Shown here piece after piece: positions 1 through 8,916 of a DNA stretch of 38,558 bases (position 1 is the first letter of the stretch; each line of letters opens with the position of its first letter). Both the position numbers and the translations under genes were made by a program. Location of the stretch: positions 1 to 38,558 of the forward strand of contig CACLXS010000010.1 of NCBI GenBank assembly GCA_902610905.1, read 5' to 3'. Source of the DNA: an uncultured SAR86 cluster bacterium. GTDB taxonomy: Bacteria > Pseudomonadota > Gammaproteobacteria > Magnimaribacterales > D2472. The notes beneath the pieces were generated by a model, which searched no databases, was not told the origin of the DNA, and was given only the letters and a program-made list of their open reading frames with translations.

Positions 1-432
1 GGCCCAGTTATAAAAGAGACAGAAAAAAATCTAAAACTCTTAGCCGACTCATGGAGAATGGCTCAAGAAGTTGATAAAGCAATACCGGTTTTAGAGAAAG
101 CGGCACAAATGTCTAAAGACGGAAAATCTTATGTTCTTCTAGGCAATCTTTATTTATCTGAGGATAGACTTGAGCTGGCTGTTGAATCAATTAAAAAAGG
201 TTTGAAAAAAGGAAAAATTGATAAGGTTTCTCAAGTTCATTTAACGCTTGGCCAAGCCTATTTTGAACTTCAAAAGTTTGATGATGCAAAAAAAGAATTT
301 AGAATTGCAGCTAGAGACAAAGATAAAAAGGTCAAATCAACTGCTAACAATTGGATAAAATATACTGAAAATGAAGAGGTTAGGGTAAAGAATCTTGCTC
401 TTAGAAGAGAGTACATTCAAAGTCAATCATAA
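1..432 (+). CDS. TPR-repeat protein, C-terminal part (5' end outside window)
   Basis: The frame is open from base 1 to the TAA at 430-432, so the gene begins before the window. The visible 143 residues form helix-turn-helix pairs typical of tetratricopeptide repeats (for example AYFELQKFDDAKKEFRIA near the end), followed by a Lys-rich NNWIKYTENEEVR tail. TPR repeats are protein-interaction scaffolds. The spacing of the last repeats and the W-I-x-Y ending resemble the periplasmic TPR protein that often follows exbB/exbD/tonB in marine gammaproteobacteria, but that link is inference because the upstream genes are not visible. It converges on folA with a 6-base overlap. Confidence 0.75.
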   Translation, partial: GPVIKETEKNLKLLADSWRMAQEVDKAIPVLEKAAQMSKDGKSYVLLGNLYLSEDRLELAVESIKKGLKKGKIDKVSQVHLTLGQAYFELQKFDDAKKEFRIAARDKDKKVKSTANNWIKYTENEEVRVKNLALRREYIQSQS

Positions 433-933
433 CTTTAAGTATTCCTCAATTTTAAAATTGTAATCATTGTTTTCGTCTTTTTCATATGATTTTGATGAAA
501 TTTTCTTCCAGTTAGACATATCAATTTTTGGATAATAGATATCTCCTTTAACATTGCAGTCAACCCTAGTAATGACAAGCTTATTTACAGAAGATGAGGT
601 CTGTTTGAAAAGATAACCACCACCAATAATTATTATTTCATTATTTTGATTTTCTTTCTTGTTATGCTTTTCGGCACTATTCATAGCATTTTCTAAATTA
701 TTAAATACATAAGCACCATCAATTTTTTTTAGAGTTCTAGATATTACATAATTTATTCGATTAGGAAGAGGTCTCCCAATTGACTCATATGTTTTTCTTC
801 CCATGATGATTATTTTATTGAGAGTATATTTTTTAAAATGAGCAATATCATCTTTCAAATTCCATGGCAGATCATTATCCACCCCAATCACAAGATCATT
901 TGAAACAGCAACAAGATGGGAGATAGTTTTCAT
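427..933 (-). CDS. folA: Dihydrofolate reductase
   Basis: 168 aa, normal for bacterial DHFR. It reduces dihydrofolate to tetrahydrofolate with NADPH in the cytoplasm, regenerating the folate that ThyA oxidises. Visible signatures: N-terminal HLVAVSNDLVIGVDNDLPW (substrate and Met20-loop region, with the catalytic acidic residue after the LPW turn), IIMGRKTYESIGRPLPNR (NADPH-binding), and IIIIGGGYLF (the conserved Gly-Gly loop). It is the last gene of the rppH-tauE-lgt-thyA-folA run and starts 2 bases after the thyA stop. A Lys/Asn-rich insertion around residues 88-97 is lineage-typical low-complexity sequence. The call is secure. Confidence 0.97.
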   Translation of the reverse strand: MKTISHLVAVSNDLVIGVDNDLPWNLKDDIAHFKKYTLNKIIIMGRKTYESIGRPLPNRINYVISRTLKKIDGAYVFNNLENAMNSAEKHNKKENQNNEIIIIGGGYLFKQTSSSVNKLVITRVDCNVKGDIYYPKIDMSNWKKISSKSYEKDENNDYNFKIEEYLKL

Positions 934-935
934 CT

Positions 936-1799
936 TTACACTGCCATTTTTGCTTTAATTGCTGGATGATGCTCATAGCCTTCAAGCTTAAAGTCATCTA
1001 TAGAATATGATGAAAGATCTTCAAGAGAATTTAATTTTGGTAAGATTAACTTAGGAGGACTAAATGGTTTTCTTGATATTTGTTCTTTGACTTGTTCAAC
1101 AGAATTCAAATAAATATGGGCATCACCAAAAGAATGAACGAATTTTTTTGGTTTGAGATTAAGTATTTCTGCAAAAATACTCAATAAAAGTGAGTAGCTT
1201 GCTATATTGAATGGCACGCCAAGAAACATATCAGCACTTCTTTGGTACATGTGACAACTTATTGTTCCATTGCTTATATAAAATTGCGACATAACATGAC
1301 ATGGAGGCAAAGCCATTTTTTCAATTTTTCCAACATTCCATGCTGATAGGATATGCCTTCTACTTTCAGGATTATTTTTTAGACTACTTATTAAGGCTTT
1401 AATCTGATCAATACCATCCCAGTCTCTCCATTGAACACCATATACAGGGCCAAGTTCTTTTCTTAATTCATTATTTTCATATCCTAAATCTTTTCCTTGA
1501 TTATCGGCATTATCTGTCCAAATAGTTGAATATTTTTTTAAGTCTGTAAGCTCTTCTCTATTTTTTCTAAACCTTATTTCAGCAAGTCTTCTTTCATCAC
1601 TAGAGCCTTCCAGAAACCAAATTAGCTCAGATACAACACCTTTCCATGCCAGTGATTTTGTTGTAACTGCAGGAAAACCTTTTTCTAGATCAAATGAGAG
1701 CTGATGACCAAAAGACGAAATAGTTCCTGTATTGGTTCTATCATTTCTTTTCTCACCATTCTCTAAAATATATTCCAGCAGATCTAAATAGGCTTTCAT
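936..1799 (-). CDS. thyA: Thymidylate synthase (ThyA type)
   Basis: 287 aa. It converts dUMP to dTMP using methylene-tetrahydrofolate. The catalytic cysteine lies in ALPPCH (C167). The dUMP-phosphate arginines are in RNDRTNTGT near the N-terminus and in SRRHILSAWN, and the C-terminal half holds MYQRSADMFLGVPFNIASY. The protein carries the roughly 50-residue small-domain insertion of longer ThyA proteins (around residues 70-115). The start codon overlaps the lgt stop as ATGA (1796-1799), indicating translational coupling. lgt-thyA is a classical gammaproteobacterial gene pair. Confidence 0.98.
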   Translation of the reverse strand: MKAYLDLLEYILENGEKRNDRTNTGTISSFGHQLSFDLEKGFPAVTTKSLAWKGVVSELIWFLEGSSDERRLAEIRFRKNREELTDLKKYSTIWTDNADNQGKDLGYENNELRKELGPVYGVQWRDWDGIDQIKALISSLKNNPESRRHILSAWNVGKIEKMALPPCHVMSQFYISNGTISCHMYQRSADMFLGVPFNIASYSLLLSIFAEILNLKPKKFVHSFGDAHIYLNSVEQVKEQISRKPFSPPKLILPKLNSLEDLSSYSIDDFKLEGYEHHPAIKAKMAV

Positions 1800-2593
1800 G
1801 AAGTTTTCCTTGAATAAAATAACATTATAAAACCAATTGCTATCATTGGAACACAGAGAATTTGTCCCATGCTTAATGATTCTAAAAATACATATCCTAT
1901 ATGAGAATCCGGCTGCCTAAAGAACTCAATAATAAATCGTATTAATCCGTATAGTATTAAAAAGCTTGAACAAACTACGCCATGAATTTTTGTAAGTTTA
2001 TTTATCCAATACAAAAGAATGAATAATAGAATACCTTCACCGAAACTTTCATATAACTGTGATGGATGTCTTAATAGGCCAAATGGATCTGTGGGAAAAA
2101 TAAATCCCCAATCACCATTTGTTTCTTTTCCGTATAACTCACCATTAAGGAAATTACCAATTCTTACGAGACCAAGGCCTATCGGCATAGCTAGAGCTGC
2201 TCCATCCATAAGCCTTAAAAAACTCAGATTATTTCTTTTAGAAAAAACTAAAAAACTTATTACTACTCCAACTAAACCTCCATGGAAACTAAGACCTCCT
2301 TGCCAAATATAAAACAGAGATAATGGATTGCTTATTAACTGCTCTGTTCCATAGAAGATCATATAACCAAATCTTCCTCCACACATAGATCCGATAAATA
2401 AACCATACATGAAAACTAAGTCATTTACTTTTTCATGATTCAAACCAAGCTCGATCATTATTTGATTAGATGTCAAGAAAAGGTATATAAAGATTGCGGA
2501 CAATAACCAAGTAACTGCGTAGTATTGAATTTTTAATGGACCAATTTCGATCAATGAGGGGTTATTAAAAAAATCTGATAATTCTACGATCAT
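1796..2593 (-). CDS. lgt: Prolipoprotein diacylglyceryl transferase
   Basis: 265 aa from the ATG at 2593, chosen because it forms an ATGA overlap with the preceding tauE stop; a longer reading from 2632 would add only 13 unconserved residues. Lgt is an inner-membrane enzyme that moves diacylglycerol from phosphatidylglycerol onto the lipobox cysteine of prolipoproteins. Seven or so hydrophobic segments are visible. Family motifs include GGRFGYM, WQGGLSFHGGLVG, GNFLNGELYGKET and HPSQLYESFGEG, with a late IRFIIEFFRQPD. It lies upstream of thyA, as in most gammaproteobacteria. Confidence 0.96.
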   Translation of the reverse strand: MIVELSDFFNNPSLIEIGPLKIQYYAVTWLLSAIFIYLFLTSNQIMIELGLNHEKVNDLVFMYGLFIGSMCGGRFGYMIFYGTEQLISNPLSLFYIWQGGLSFHGGLVGVVISFLVFSKRNNLSFLRLMDGAALAMPIGLGLVRIGNFLNGELYGKETNGDWGFIFPTDPFGLLRHPSQLYESFGEGILLFILLYWINKLTKIHGVVCSSFLILYGLIRFIIEFFRQPDSHIGYVFLESLSMGQILCVPMIAIGFIMLFYSRKTS

Positions 2594-3381
2594 GAAAAAA
2601 CCATATAAATAGATATAAGAAACATCATACATGCCATCATTCTCTTTAATATTTTTTCAGATACATGATGCGCAATATTAGCGCCATATTTGGCGGCAAG
2701 TATACTTGTTAAACTTATACCAATAACGGCTGGCAAATATATGTAGCCCAAAGCAAAAGGGGGTAAAAGTATATTGTCGACACCGGAAATAAGATAACCA
2801 AGGGCACCAAAAACAGCTATTGGAATTCCACATGCTGCAGAAGTTCCTACACTTGAAGTCATTGGTAGCCCAGAAGCTTTTAAATAGGGAACTGAAAATA
2901 TACCTCCACCGATACCTAAAATAGATGAGAAGAATCCAATTCCACTTCCAACAAAGTATGGTTCTTTGCTTGTTTGATTCCTTGGTTTTAGTTTTATATC
3001 TCTACTAACGCTCATCAGAATTGCAATAAGTAATGCAAAAATTCCTATAATTGTTTTCAGTAAATTTCCGTTAAGTTGTACTGCAAATAAAGCACCCAAG
3101 AATGCTCCTATTACTATTCCTGAAGCTAACGGTTTAAGAAAATTATAACTTATAGCATTTTTTTTACTATGAGCATGTGCTGATGATATCCCTGTAAAAA
3201 CAATGCAGCCTAAAGATGTACCTACTGCCATGTGAATAATAATTTCTTCTTCAAAACCAAATTGTATAAAAAAGGCTACAAAAAAAGGTACTGTAATAAT
3301 TCCTCCACCAACACCAAACAAACCAGCAACAAGCCCAGCAAAAATACCTAAAATTGCAAACAATGTGAGCGCTTCAATCAT
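2590..3381 (-). CDS. TauE/SafE-family membrane transporter (putative sulfite/anion exporter)
   Basis: 263 aa, almost entirely hydrophobic, with about eight predicted membrane helices. Two internally related halves each carry a glycine-rich start: LVAGLFGVGGGIITVPFF near residue 16 and SSILGIGGGIFSVPYL near residue 152. These duplicated GxGGG-x3-P signatures are diagnostic of the TauE/SafE (DUF81) family, whose members export sulfite, sulfoacetate and other anions; the substrate here cannot be told. It overlaps rppH by 8 bases and lgt by 4, so it is co-transcribed with housekeeping genes. Confidence 0.88.
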   Translation of the reverse strand: MIEALTLFAILGIFAGLVAGLFGVGGGIITVPFFVAFFIQFGFEEEIIIHMAVGTSLGCIVFTGISSAHAHSKKNAISYNFLKPLASGIVIGAFLGALFAVQLNGNLLKTIIGIFALLIAILMSVSRDIKLKPRNQTSKEPYFVGSGIGFFSSILGIGGGIFSVPYLKASGLPMTSSVGTSAACGIPIAVFGALGYLISGVDNILLPPFALGYIYLPAVIGISLTSILAAKYGANIAHHVSEKILKRMMACMMFLISIYMVFS

Positions 3382-3862
3382 TATTCATTTCTGTGCAAAA
3401 ATTATCTTTAAGTTCATTAAGGACTAACCGATATACTTCTCTTTTAAATTCAACGATAGCATACAATGGATACCAATAAGGAACCCATTGAAAATCAATA
3501 AACTCATTATCTGGATCATTTTCAAAATGAATTTTTACATCATGCATAAGCTTAAACATGAACCATTTTTGCTTTTGGCCTCTAAATCTTTTTTTTAGAA
3601 AATGATTCTTTCTTTTTTCATGTGGAACATCGTATTTAAACCACTTATCCGTTGAAGATATTAATTTTACATCTTTCTTTTTTATTCCAACTTCTTCATA
3701 TAATTCTCTTTTTGCAGCCTTTATAGGACTCTCACCGAAATCTATTCCTCCTTGAGGAAATTGCCAACTATCTATTTTTTTTCTTTTGCATAGCAACAAT
3801 TTGCCGTTATCATTGATAACAATAATACCAACGTTTAATCTATATCCAGGTTCATTTATCAT
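3374..3862 (-). CDS. rppH: RNA pyrophosphohydrolase (Nudix)
   Basis: 162 aa from the ATG at 3862; the reading could extend to 3922 but would then run into the divergent HAD gene, and family members begin MI(D/N)xxGYRxNVG as here. RppH removes pyrophosphate from the 5' end of mRNA (and diadenosine polyphosphates) and starts mRNA decay. The Nudix box GX5EX7REUXEEXGU is complete at residues 38-60 (G38, E44, R52, E53, E56, E57, G59), preceded by the RppH-type SWQFPQGGI. The C-terminal YWYPLYAIVEFKREVY also fits the family. It heads the minus-strand operon. Confidence 0.96.
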   Translation of the reverse strand: MINEPGYRLNVGIIVINDNGKLLLCKRKKIDSWQFPQGGIDFGESPIKAAKRELYEEVGIKKKDVKLISSTDKWFKYDVPHEKRKNHFLKKRFRGQKQKWFMFKLMHDVKIHFENDPDNEFIDFQWVPYWYPLYAIVEFKREVYRLVLNELKDNFCTEMNND

Positions 3863-3881
3863 TGTGTAAATTATTATTTTT

Positions 3882-4544
3882 ATGAAAAAAAATTTAGCAA
3901 TATTTGATTTAGATAATACCATTCTAAATGGAGATTCTGATTATTCATGGATCAATTTTTTGATTGATATCGGTTATGTTAATAAAGATGAATATGAGAA
4001 AAAAAATCAATATTTTTATGACAAGTATTATGAAGGGAAGCTAGATTATGATGAGTGGGCTGAGTTTGCTCTATCAACAATTAAAGGGAAAAGACCAGAA
4101 GAAATTGAAAATCTCCTGAATAAATTCCTTTCGTCAGTCATAGAGCCAATGATTAATATATACGCCTTAAGATTATTACATAATCATTATCACAATAACG
4201 ATGTAATGTTACTTGCCTCAGCTACAAACTCTGTAATAGTTAATCCAATTGCCAAGAGACTTGGTTTCGAAAATATTGTTGCAACAGAGGTTGAAATAGT
4301 TAATGGAGTATATTCTGGTAAGTTTCAAAACACTCCAGCATTGGGTGAGGGCAAACTTCAAAAGGTAAGAGAATGGATGCGTAGGAATGATTTTAGTGAT
4401 TTTAAGAATACTACATTTTATTCAGATTCAATAAATGACTTTCCATTACTTTCAGCAGTTAATAAAGCGGTAGCTGTAAACCCTGATAATAAATTGCGAG
4501 AGGAGTGTGAGAAAAGATCTTGGGAGATTGTGGAATTACCTTAA
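3882..4544 (+). CDS. HAD-IB family phosphatase (HisN/SerB-like; possible histidinol-phosphatase)
   Basis: 220 aa. The N-terminal FDLDNT (D9, D11) is HAD motif I with the nucleophile and acid/base aspartates; LLASATNS is motif II; the Lys of GEGKLQKV and the YSDSINDFPLL aspartates are motifs III/IV. The helical cap inserted after motif I marks subfamily IB. In Pseudomonas a related IB enzyme beside rppH serves as a histidinol-phosphatase, and the same rppH neighbourhood is seen here, so that role is plausible; phosphoserine phosphatase activity is the alternative. Only 19 bases separate its start from the divergent rppH start. Its stop shares TTAA with dadA. Confidence 0.85.
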   Translation: MKKNLAIFDLDNTILNGDSDYSWINFLIDIGYVNKDEYEKKNQYFYDKYYEGKLDYDEWAEFALSTIKGKRPEEIENLLNKFLSSVIEPMINIYALRLLHNHYHNNDVMLLASATNSVIVNPIAKRLGFENIVATEVEIVNGVYSGKFQNTPALGEGKLQKVREWMRRNDFSDFKNTTFYSDSINDFPLLSAVNKAVAVNPDNKLREECEKRSWEIVELP

Positions 4545-5776
4545 TTAGAATCTATATTATCTGCAACAATTTGTGCTGTATGTGCGCTAAGAGTCCAGCC
4601 TAGATGACCATGTCCTGCATGATAGAAAACCCCCTTCATTTTACTTTCTCTAGTTATAGGCATCATATTAGGAGTCATAGGTCTCAATCCAGCCCAAGGA
4701 GTATATGTCTCAGTGCTAACATTTGGAAAATATTTCTCTACCCATTTTAATAAAGGTTTAATTCTATCTTGTCTTATATCAGTATTTATTCCAGCAAGCT
4801 CTGCTGTCCCTGCAACCCTAAATCTATCGCCAAGTCTGCTAGCAACTATTTTTACGGGTTGATCGATTAAAGATACAGTTGGAGCACATTTTTTGGATAT
4901 TTCATCTTTAAGATCAATCGTTACGCTATATCCTTTAACAGGATATATATTCATCTTATCACCAAGTCGACTTGCAAAGCTTTGTGTGTTGACTCCTGCA
5001 CAAATGACAACATTATCAAATGAATCGTTAATTATTTCATTTTCATGTCTCATGGTAAGAACTAGCTTATCTTTTTGCCTGGTTATATATTCAACTGTTG
5101 TTTTAAGTTGAAGGATTGCTGAATATTTTTCTACAAGAATCCTCTCTAGATTCGTACAAAATTTATGAATATCACCACTTGCATCAGACTTGGTATATAT
5201 TCCGCCAAGAATTTTTTCATAATTTTTATTATTTTCGAAAGCTGGTTCAATTTCTTTAACTTCTTCAGTAGTTAATATATCCCACTCCATGCCCTCTTGA
5301 TGAAGCCATGAAACCTTTTCTTTATCTAGTTTGAATTCTTTTGCATTATCATAAAATCTTAGAATGCCTTTTTTAAGTAATTCAAATTCTATGCCTTCTT
5401 CATCGGCTATTTTGAAATAAATTTCCCTAGCTTTTTTCGCAAAATTAATTGTATCAAGAGTATTTTTTTTATGGTCACCCTTGAGAGTTGTCCAAAGAAA
5501 TCCGAGCATCCACCTATATTTTTGGATTTCAGGTGATGGATTAAATAATAATGGAGCATCGGGAGTAAACATCCATTTAATTCCGCTCACAACATTTTTA
5601 GTTGTATTCCATGTTTCTGCGTTACTTGCACTTAACTGTCCTCCATTGGCATAACTTGTTGCCATTGCAGGATATCTTCTGGAGTCAATAATAGTTACGT
5701 TATGACCTTTTTTTACAAGAGCATAAGCTGTAGTTGTACCAGCAATTCCAGCACCAATTACAGCTATTTTTTTCAT
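4541..5776 (-). CDS. dadA: D-amino-acid dehydrogenase (DadA-like FAD enzyme)
   Basis: 411 aa from the ATG at 5776 (six residues earlier a longer reading is possible but lacks conservation). It is a membrane-associated flavoprotein that oxidatively deaminates D-amino acids to 2-oxo acids, passing electrons to the respiratory chain. KIAVIGAGIAGTTTAYALV is the Rossmann FAD motif at the N-terminus; SYANGGQLSASNAETW follows as in DadA; the C-terminus has GLRPMTPNMMPI and the FAD-binding GHGHLGWTLS. The length is close to E. coli DadA (432). No alanine racemase gene is adjacent, so the physiological substrate is open. Confidence 0.9.
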   Translation of the reverse strand: MKKIAVIGAGIAGTTTAYALVKKGHNVTIIDSRRYPAMATSYANGGQLSASNAETWNTTKNVVSGIKWMFTPDAPLLFNPSPEIQKYRWMLGFLWTTLKGDHKKNTLDTINFAKKAREIYFKIADEEGIEFELLKKGILRFYDNAKEFKLDKEKVSWLHQEGMEWDILTTEEVKEIEPAFENNKNYEKILGGIYTKSDASGDIHKFCTNLERILVEKYSAILQLKTTVEYITRQKDKLVLTMRHENEIINDSFDNVVICAGVNTQSFASRLGDKMNIYPVKGYSVTIDLKDEISKKCAPTVSLIDQPVKIVASRLGDRFRVAGTAELAGINTDIRQDRIKPLLKWVEKYFPNVSTETYTPWAGLRPMTPNMMPITRESKMKGVFYHAGHGHLGWTLSAHTAQIVADNIDSN

Positions 5777-5864
5777 ATTGCATTGTCTCAACAAATATAA
5801 ATAAAAGCGACATAATAATATTAAAAACTTACTTTTTATTTGATAAAAATTTAGTTACAATCCA

Positions 5865-5883
5865 AATAAGAATGATTCTCATT
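5865..5883 (+). promoter_or_regulatory. Fur box upstream of the FTR1 permease
   Basis: AATAAGAATGATTCTCATT is one base from the perfect 19-bp palindrome AATGAGAATGATTCTCATT, a textbook Fur-binding sequence; its core AGAATGATTCT is exactly symmetrical. It lies 25 bases before the permease ATG, just downstream of a possible -10 (TACAAT, 5856-5861), where a bound repressor would block initiation. Repression by Fe2+-Fur is the expected behaviour (inference). Confidence 0.8.
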
Positions 5884-5907
5884 TAGAAAACCCATAAGGA
5901 CATAAGC

Positions 5908-6747
5908 ATGAGCGAATTTATAATTGTATTTAGAGAAGTTTTAGAAGCGTCTCTTGTTGTTGGTATCATTTATTTGATTTTAGAGAAATCGAATCAATTG
6001 AGCCACTTTTATAAATTATGGATGGGCGTCTTAGCTGCAATTGTTGCAAGCATTCTAGTCGGATATTTTGTTTTAGCCGCAAAGGAATCTCTTGGCAATG
6101 ATTCTATTACAGCTTTATTTGAGGGCATTTTCCTTTATTTAACAGCTATTTTGATTTGGTATGTAATATTTTGGTTATCAAAACATGTTAGTGATAGAAA
6201 AGAGCTTGAAGGCAAAACTTTAAATGCTATTAAATTATCTTCATGGGGAGTATTTTTTGTAGTTTTCTTTGCAATTCTAAGAGAGGGCTTTGAAACTGCT
6301 GTTTTCTTAATCTCAAGCTTTTCTATTACTGGATCATTCTCATATTTAGGATTTATAACTGGAGCAGCTCTTGCAATCCTAATAGGATATTTAATAGTAC
6401 TTCAAGGTAGAAAAATAAATTTAAGATATGTATTTAAATATACAACTTTACTATTAGTCTTTTTATCAGCAGGGATGGTTGCCTATGGTACTCATGAAGT
6501 CGAAGAGTATTTAGTAAAATCAGACCAAATTGAGAAAACAGAAATTTATAGACCTTGGGATATTTTACAACCACAGATGAATGAGCAAGGACAAAAGATT
6601 TATCATCCACTTCATGACAAAGGCTCTATAGGCGTTTTCTTAAAAGGGTTTTTTGGCTATAACAGCAATCCAAATATTCCTGAAGTTATTCTTTGGATTT
6701 GTGCTTTATTTTTTGGGTTAAATATGTGGAGAAGATTCTACTTTTAA
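5908..6747 (+). CDS. FTR1-family iron permease
   Basis: 279 aa with about seven membrane helices. FTR1/EfeU permeases move iron across the inner membrane and rely on paired REXXE motifs. Both are visible: REVLE at residues 9-13 and REGFE at 125-129. The C-terminal part, a soluble loop (EEYLVKSDQIEKTEIYRPWD) followed by a last helix ending NMWRRFYF, is typical of bacterial members. AAGGA at 5896-5900 is a good ribosome-binding site. No EfeO or EfeB partner gene is nearby, so it appears to act alone. The Fur box upstream supports an iron role; lead uptake has been proposed for relatives. The stop shares TTAA with rmuC. Confidence 0.92.
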   Translation: MSEFIIVFREVLEASLVVGIIYLILEKSNQLSHFYKLWMGVLAAIVASILVGYFVLAAKESLGNDSITALFEGIFLYLTAILIWYVIFWLSKHVSDRKELEGKTLNAIKLSSWGVFFVVFFAILREGFETAVFLISSFSITGSFSYLGFITGAALAILIGYLIVLQGRKINLRYVFKYTTLLLVFLSAGMVAYGTHEVEEYLVKSDQIEKTEIYRPWDILQPQMNEQGQKIYHPLHDKGSIGVFLKGFFGYNSNPNIPEVILWICALFFGLNMWRRFYF

Positions 6748-7640
6748 TTATCTAATTGATCCATATTATTAATAGCTTTATTCATTTGTCTTTCGCGAGT
6801 AGCATGTTCATTTACTGCCCTTAGCATTGCGTCTGCTTTTTTAAGCAATTCTTCAGTTGAGTTTCCAAATTTTTCAAATTCTTTTTTTAACTTACCAAAT
6901 TCTTCCATAATCTCTCCAGCTCTATTATTAAGAGCAAGAGTTCTAAAGCCCATATGAACACTAATCAAATATGCTGCTAAGGAGTTTGGCCCCATAATTA
7001 AAACTCTTGAATCTCTAAAAACAGATTCGCGAAGATTTTCAATAGAATCGATTAACTGCATTAAAGACTCACTGGGTATATACATAACTCCGAGGTCGAC
7101 AGTTATACCCGATTGAAGATATTTATCTTGGATATCTGATGCATCTTTTATTACATGTCTTTTTATATCGTCTATAGATTTTTTAATTAATCTTTCGTCT
7201 GTTTGATTAATTGAATCTAGATAAGTGTCGTAAAGTCCTGAAGGAAATTTGGCATCAATTGGCAACAAAAGCCCTTCTGGCATTTTTAAAACAAACTCTA
7301 CTCTCTTGCCAGTGCCTTTGATTACTTCTGCATTTTTTATATATTGATTTGGATTGAAAATATCTTGCATTATGGATTCAAGCGACCATTCACCAAATTT
7401 TCCTGCAAGAGTTCCACCAGACAAGTATCTTCGTAACTTATTTAATGGATCATGAAATGACTGTATATCTTTTGTTAGATCTAATAAGGTATCTTCTTGT
7501 TTTAATAATGCTCTGTCTAATTCCTTTATTGACTCTTGATCTTTGTCTTTATCGGACCTATTTTGAATCTGTAAGAAAATAATGATGATTAATAATGAAA
7601 TTATTATTATTGATATGATTGTTAGAATCCAGAAATTCAT
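6744..7640 (-). CDS. rmuC: RmuC-family protein (DNA recombination/inversion limiter)
   Basis: 298 aa. One N-terminal membrane helix (residues 4-24), a short helical linker, then the nuclease-like RmuC domain: LSGGTLAGKFGEWSLESIM, FVLKMPEGLLLPIDAKFP (the Asp-x-Lys pair of the PD-(D/E)XK-like fold) and GPNSLAAYLISVHMGFRTL. E. coli RmuC is about 475 aa with a long coiled coil; that coiled coil is largely missing here, consistent with genome reduction rather than truncation of the catalytic domain. Family members restrain recombination at inverted repeats; the biochemical activity is unproven. Confidence 0.9.
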   Translation of the reverse strand: MNFWILTIISIIIISLLIIIIFLQIQNRSDKDKDQESIKELDRALLKQEDTLLDLTKDIQSFHDPLNKLRRYLSGGTLAGKFGEWSLESIMQDIFNPNQYIKNAEVIKGTGKRVEFVLKMPEGLLLPIDAKFPSGLYDTYLDSINQTDERLIKKSIDDIKRHVIKDASDIQDKYLQSGITVDLGVMYIPSESLMQLIDSIENLRESVFRDSRVLIMGPNSLAAYLISVHMGFRTLALNNRAGEIMEEFGKLKKEFEKFGNSTEELLKKADAMLRAVNEHATRERQMNKAINNMDQLDN

Positions 7641-7712
7641 TTTTATCCAAGAAAGTTTTAAATTTTCTTATAATATATACCACTAATCATTTAATTCTAT
7701 AAAATAAGCGGT

Positions 7713-8915
7713 ATGTCAGAGAACATTTTAACTTATTTTGAGCAGATCAAGGCCCAAGGTCTTTCAATTGATATAACTAGAGGAAAACCAGATTCATATC
7801 AATTAGATTTAGCAAATGACTTATTAAGTATGAATGTCGAGCCATTTGACGGCAAAGTTGATTTAAGAAATTATGGAGAGCCTTTGGGCATTGAAGATGC
7901 TAGAGTTCTTGGCGCGGAACTTCTTTCAGCTCCTGCTGATCATGTTATCACAGGCGAGCAATCTAGCTTAATGCTTACTTATCAGATGATTCTTTCAAAA
8001 TACTTGTTTGCTAATCCTGTACCATGGAGAGATATCGAAACTCCAAAGTTTATATGTCCTGTACCTGGATTCGACAGACATTTTAGAATGCTAGAAGATT
8101 TTGGAATCGAAATGATAGCAATACCTTTGATAGAAGATGGTGTTGATCTAGATGCGCTGTTAGATGCGCTTCAAAATAACTCAAATGTCGTTGGAATAAT
8201 TTGTGTACCTCGGCATTCAAATCCATCTGGAGAAGTTTACAGTGACGATAATATAAATAAGCTTTTTGAAATTGGTAAAAAATATTCTGAAGATTTCCTT
8301 TTTCTTTTTGATCATGCCTACTTGGTTCATGACTTTCTTCCTACCAAGAATCAAATACCAGTCTGGAAGTTAGCAGAGCAAAACAAAACTACCAATCAAA
8401 CAGTAGTTGTAACTTCTTTCTCTAAAGTTACTTTTGGAGGCGGTGGTTTATCGTTTATGGCAGCAGCGGATGAAAATTTATCTCTAATTAAAAGAATAAG
8501 AGGTTCTATGGTAATTTGTCCTGATAAGGTTAATCAAAAAAGACATACAAAGTTCTTTAAAGATTCTAATGCTGTAAAAAATCATATGAAAAAACATGCT
8601 GATTTAGTAAGGCCTAAATTTGAAATAGCATATCAAGCATTAGAAAAACTTGATAAAGATATCGGTGAATATTCTCGACCAACTGGCGGCTATTTTATTA
8701 CTTTTACATCACATAAACCTATTGCCTCAAAAATTGTTGAGTTATGCAAAGAGGCTGGAGTACTTCTAACCCCAGCAGGTGCGACACATCCTTATGGAAA
8801 TGACCCTAAAAATAATACCTTAAGAATTGCACCAACATTTATTAATGAAAAAGAGTTAGAAATTGCAATGGACGTTTTTGTAACTGCCACACAGATAGCT
8901 CACAGCCAAGCTTAA
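7713..8915 (+). CDS. Class Ic aspartate aminotransferase (PLP enzyme)
   Basis: 400 aa. The opening DITRGKPDSYQLDLANDLL is the signature of the atypical aspartate aminotransferase group (class Ic) rather than AspC. The PLP lysine is in TSFSKVTFGGGG (around residue 237), with the pyridine-ring aspartate in FLFDHAYLVHDF and the C-terminal LRIAPTF arginine that binds the substrate carboxylate. It would interconvert aspartate/2-oxoglutarate with oxaloacetate/glutamate in the cytoplasm. A -10-like TATAAA lies 9 bases before the ATG with no clear Shine-Dalgarno sequence. It converges on hspQ with one base between the stops. Confidence 0.88.
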   Translation: MSENILTYFEQIKAQGLSIDITRGKPDSYQLDLANDLLSMNVEPFDGKVDLRNYGEPLGIEDARVLGAELLSAPADHVITGEQSSLMLTYQMILSKYLFANPVPWRDIETPKFICPVPGFDRHFRMLEDFGIEMIAIPLIEDGVDLDALLDALQNNSNVVGIICVPRHSNPSGEVYSDDNINKLFEIGKKYSEDFLFLFDHAYLVHDFLPTKNQIPVWKLAEQNKTTNQTVVVTSFSKVTFGGGGLSFMAAADENLSLIKRIRGSMVICPDKVNQKRHTKFFKDSNAVKNHMKKHADLVRPKFEIAYQALEKLDKDIGEYSRPTGGYFITFTSHKPIASKIVELCKEAGVLLTPAGATHPYGNDPKNNTLRIAPTFINEKELEIAMDVFVTATQIAHSQA

Positions 8916-8916
8916 T

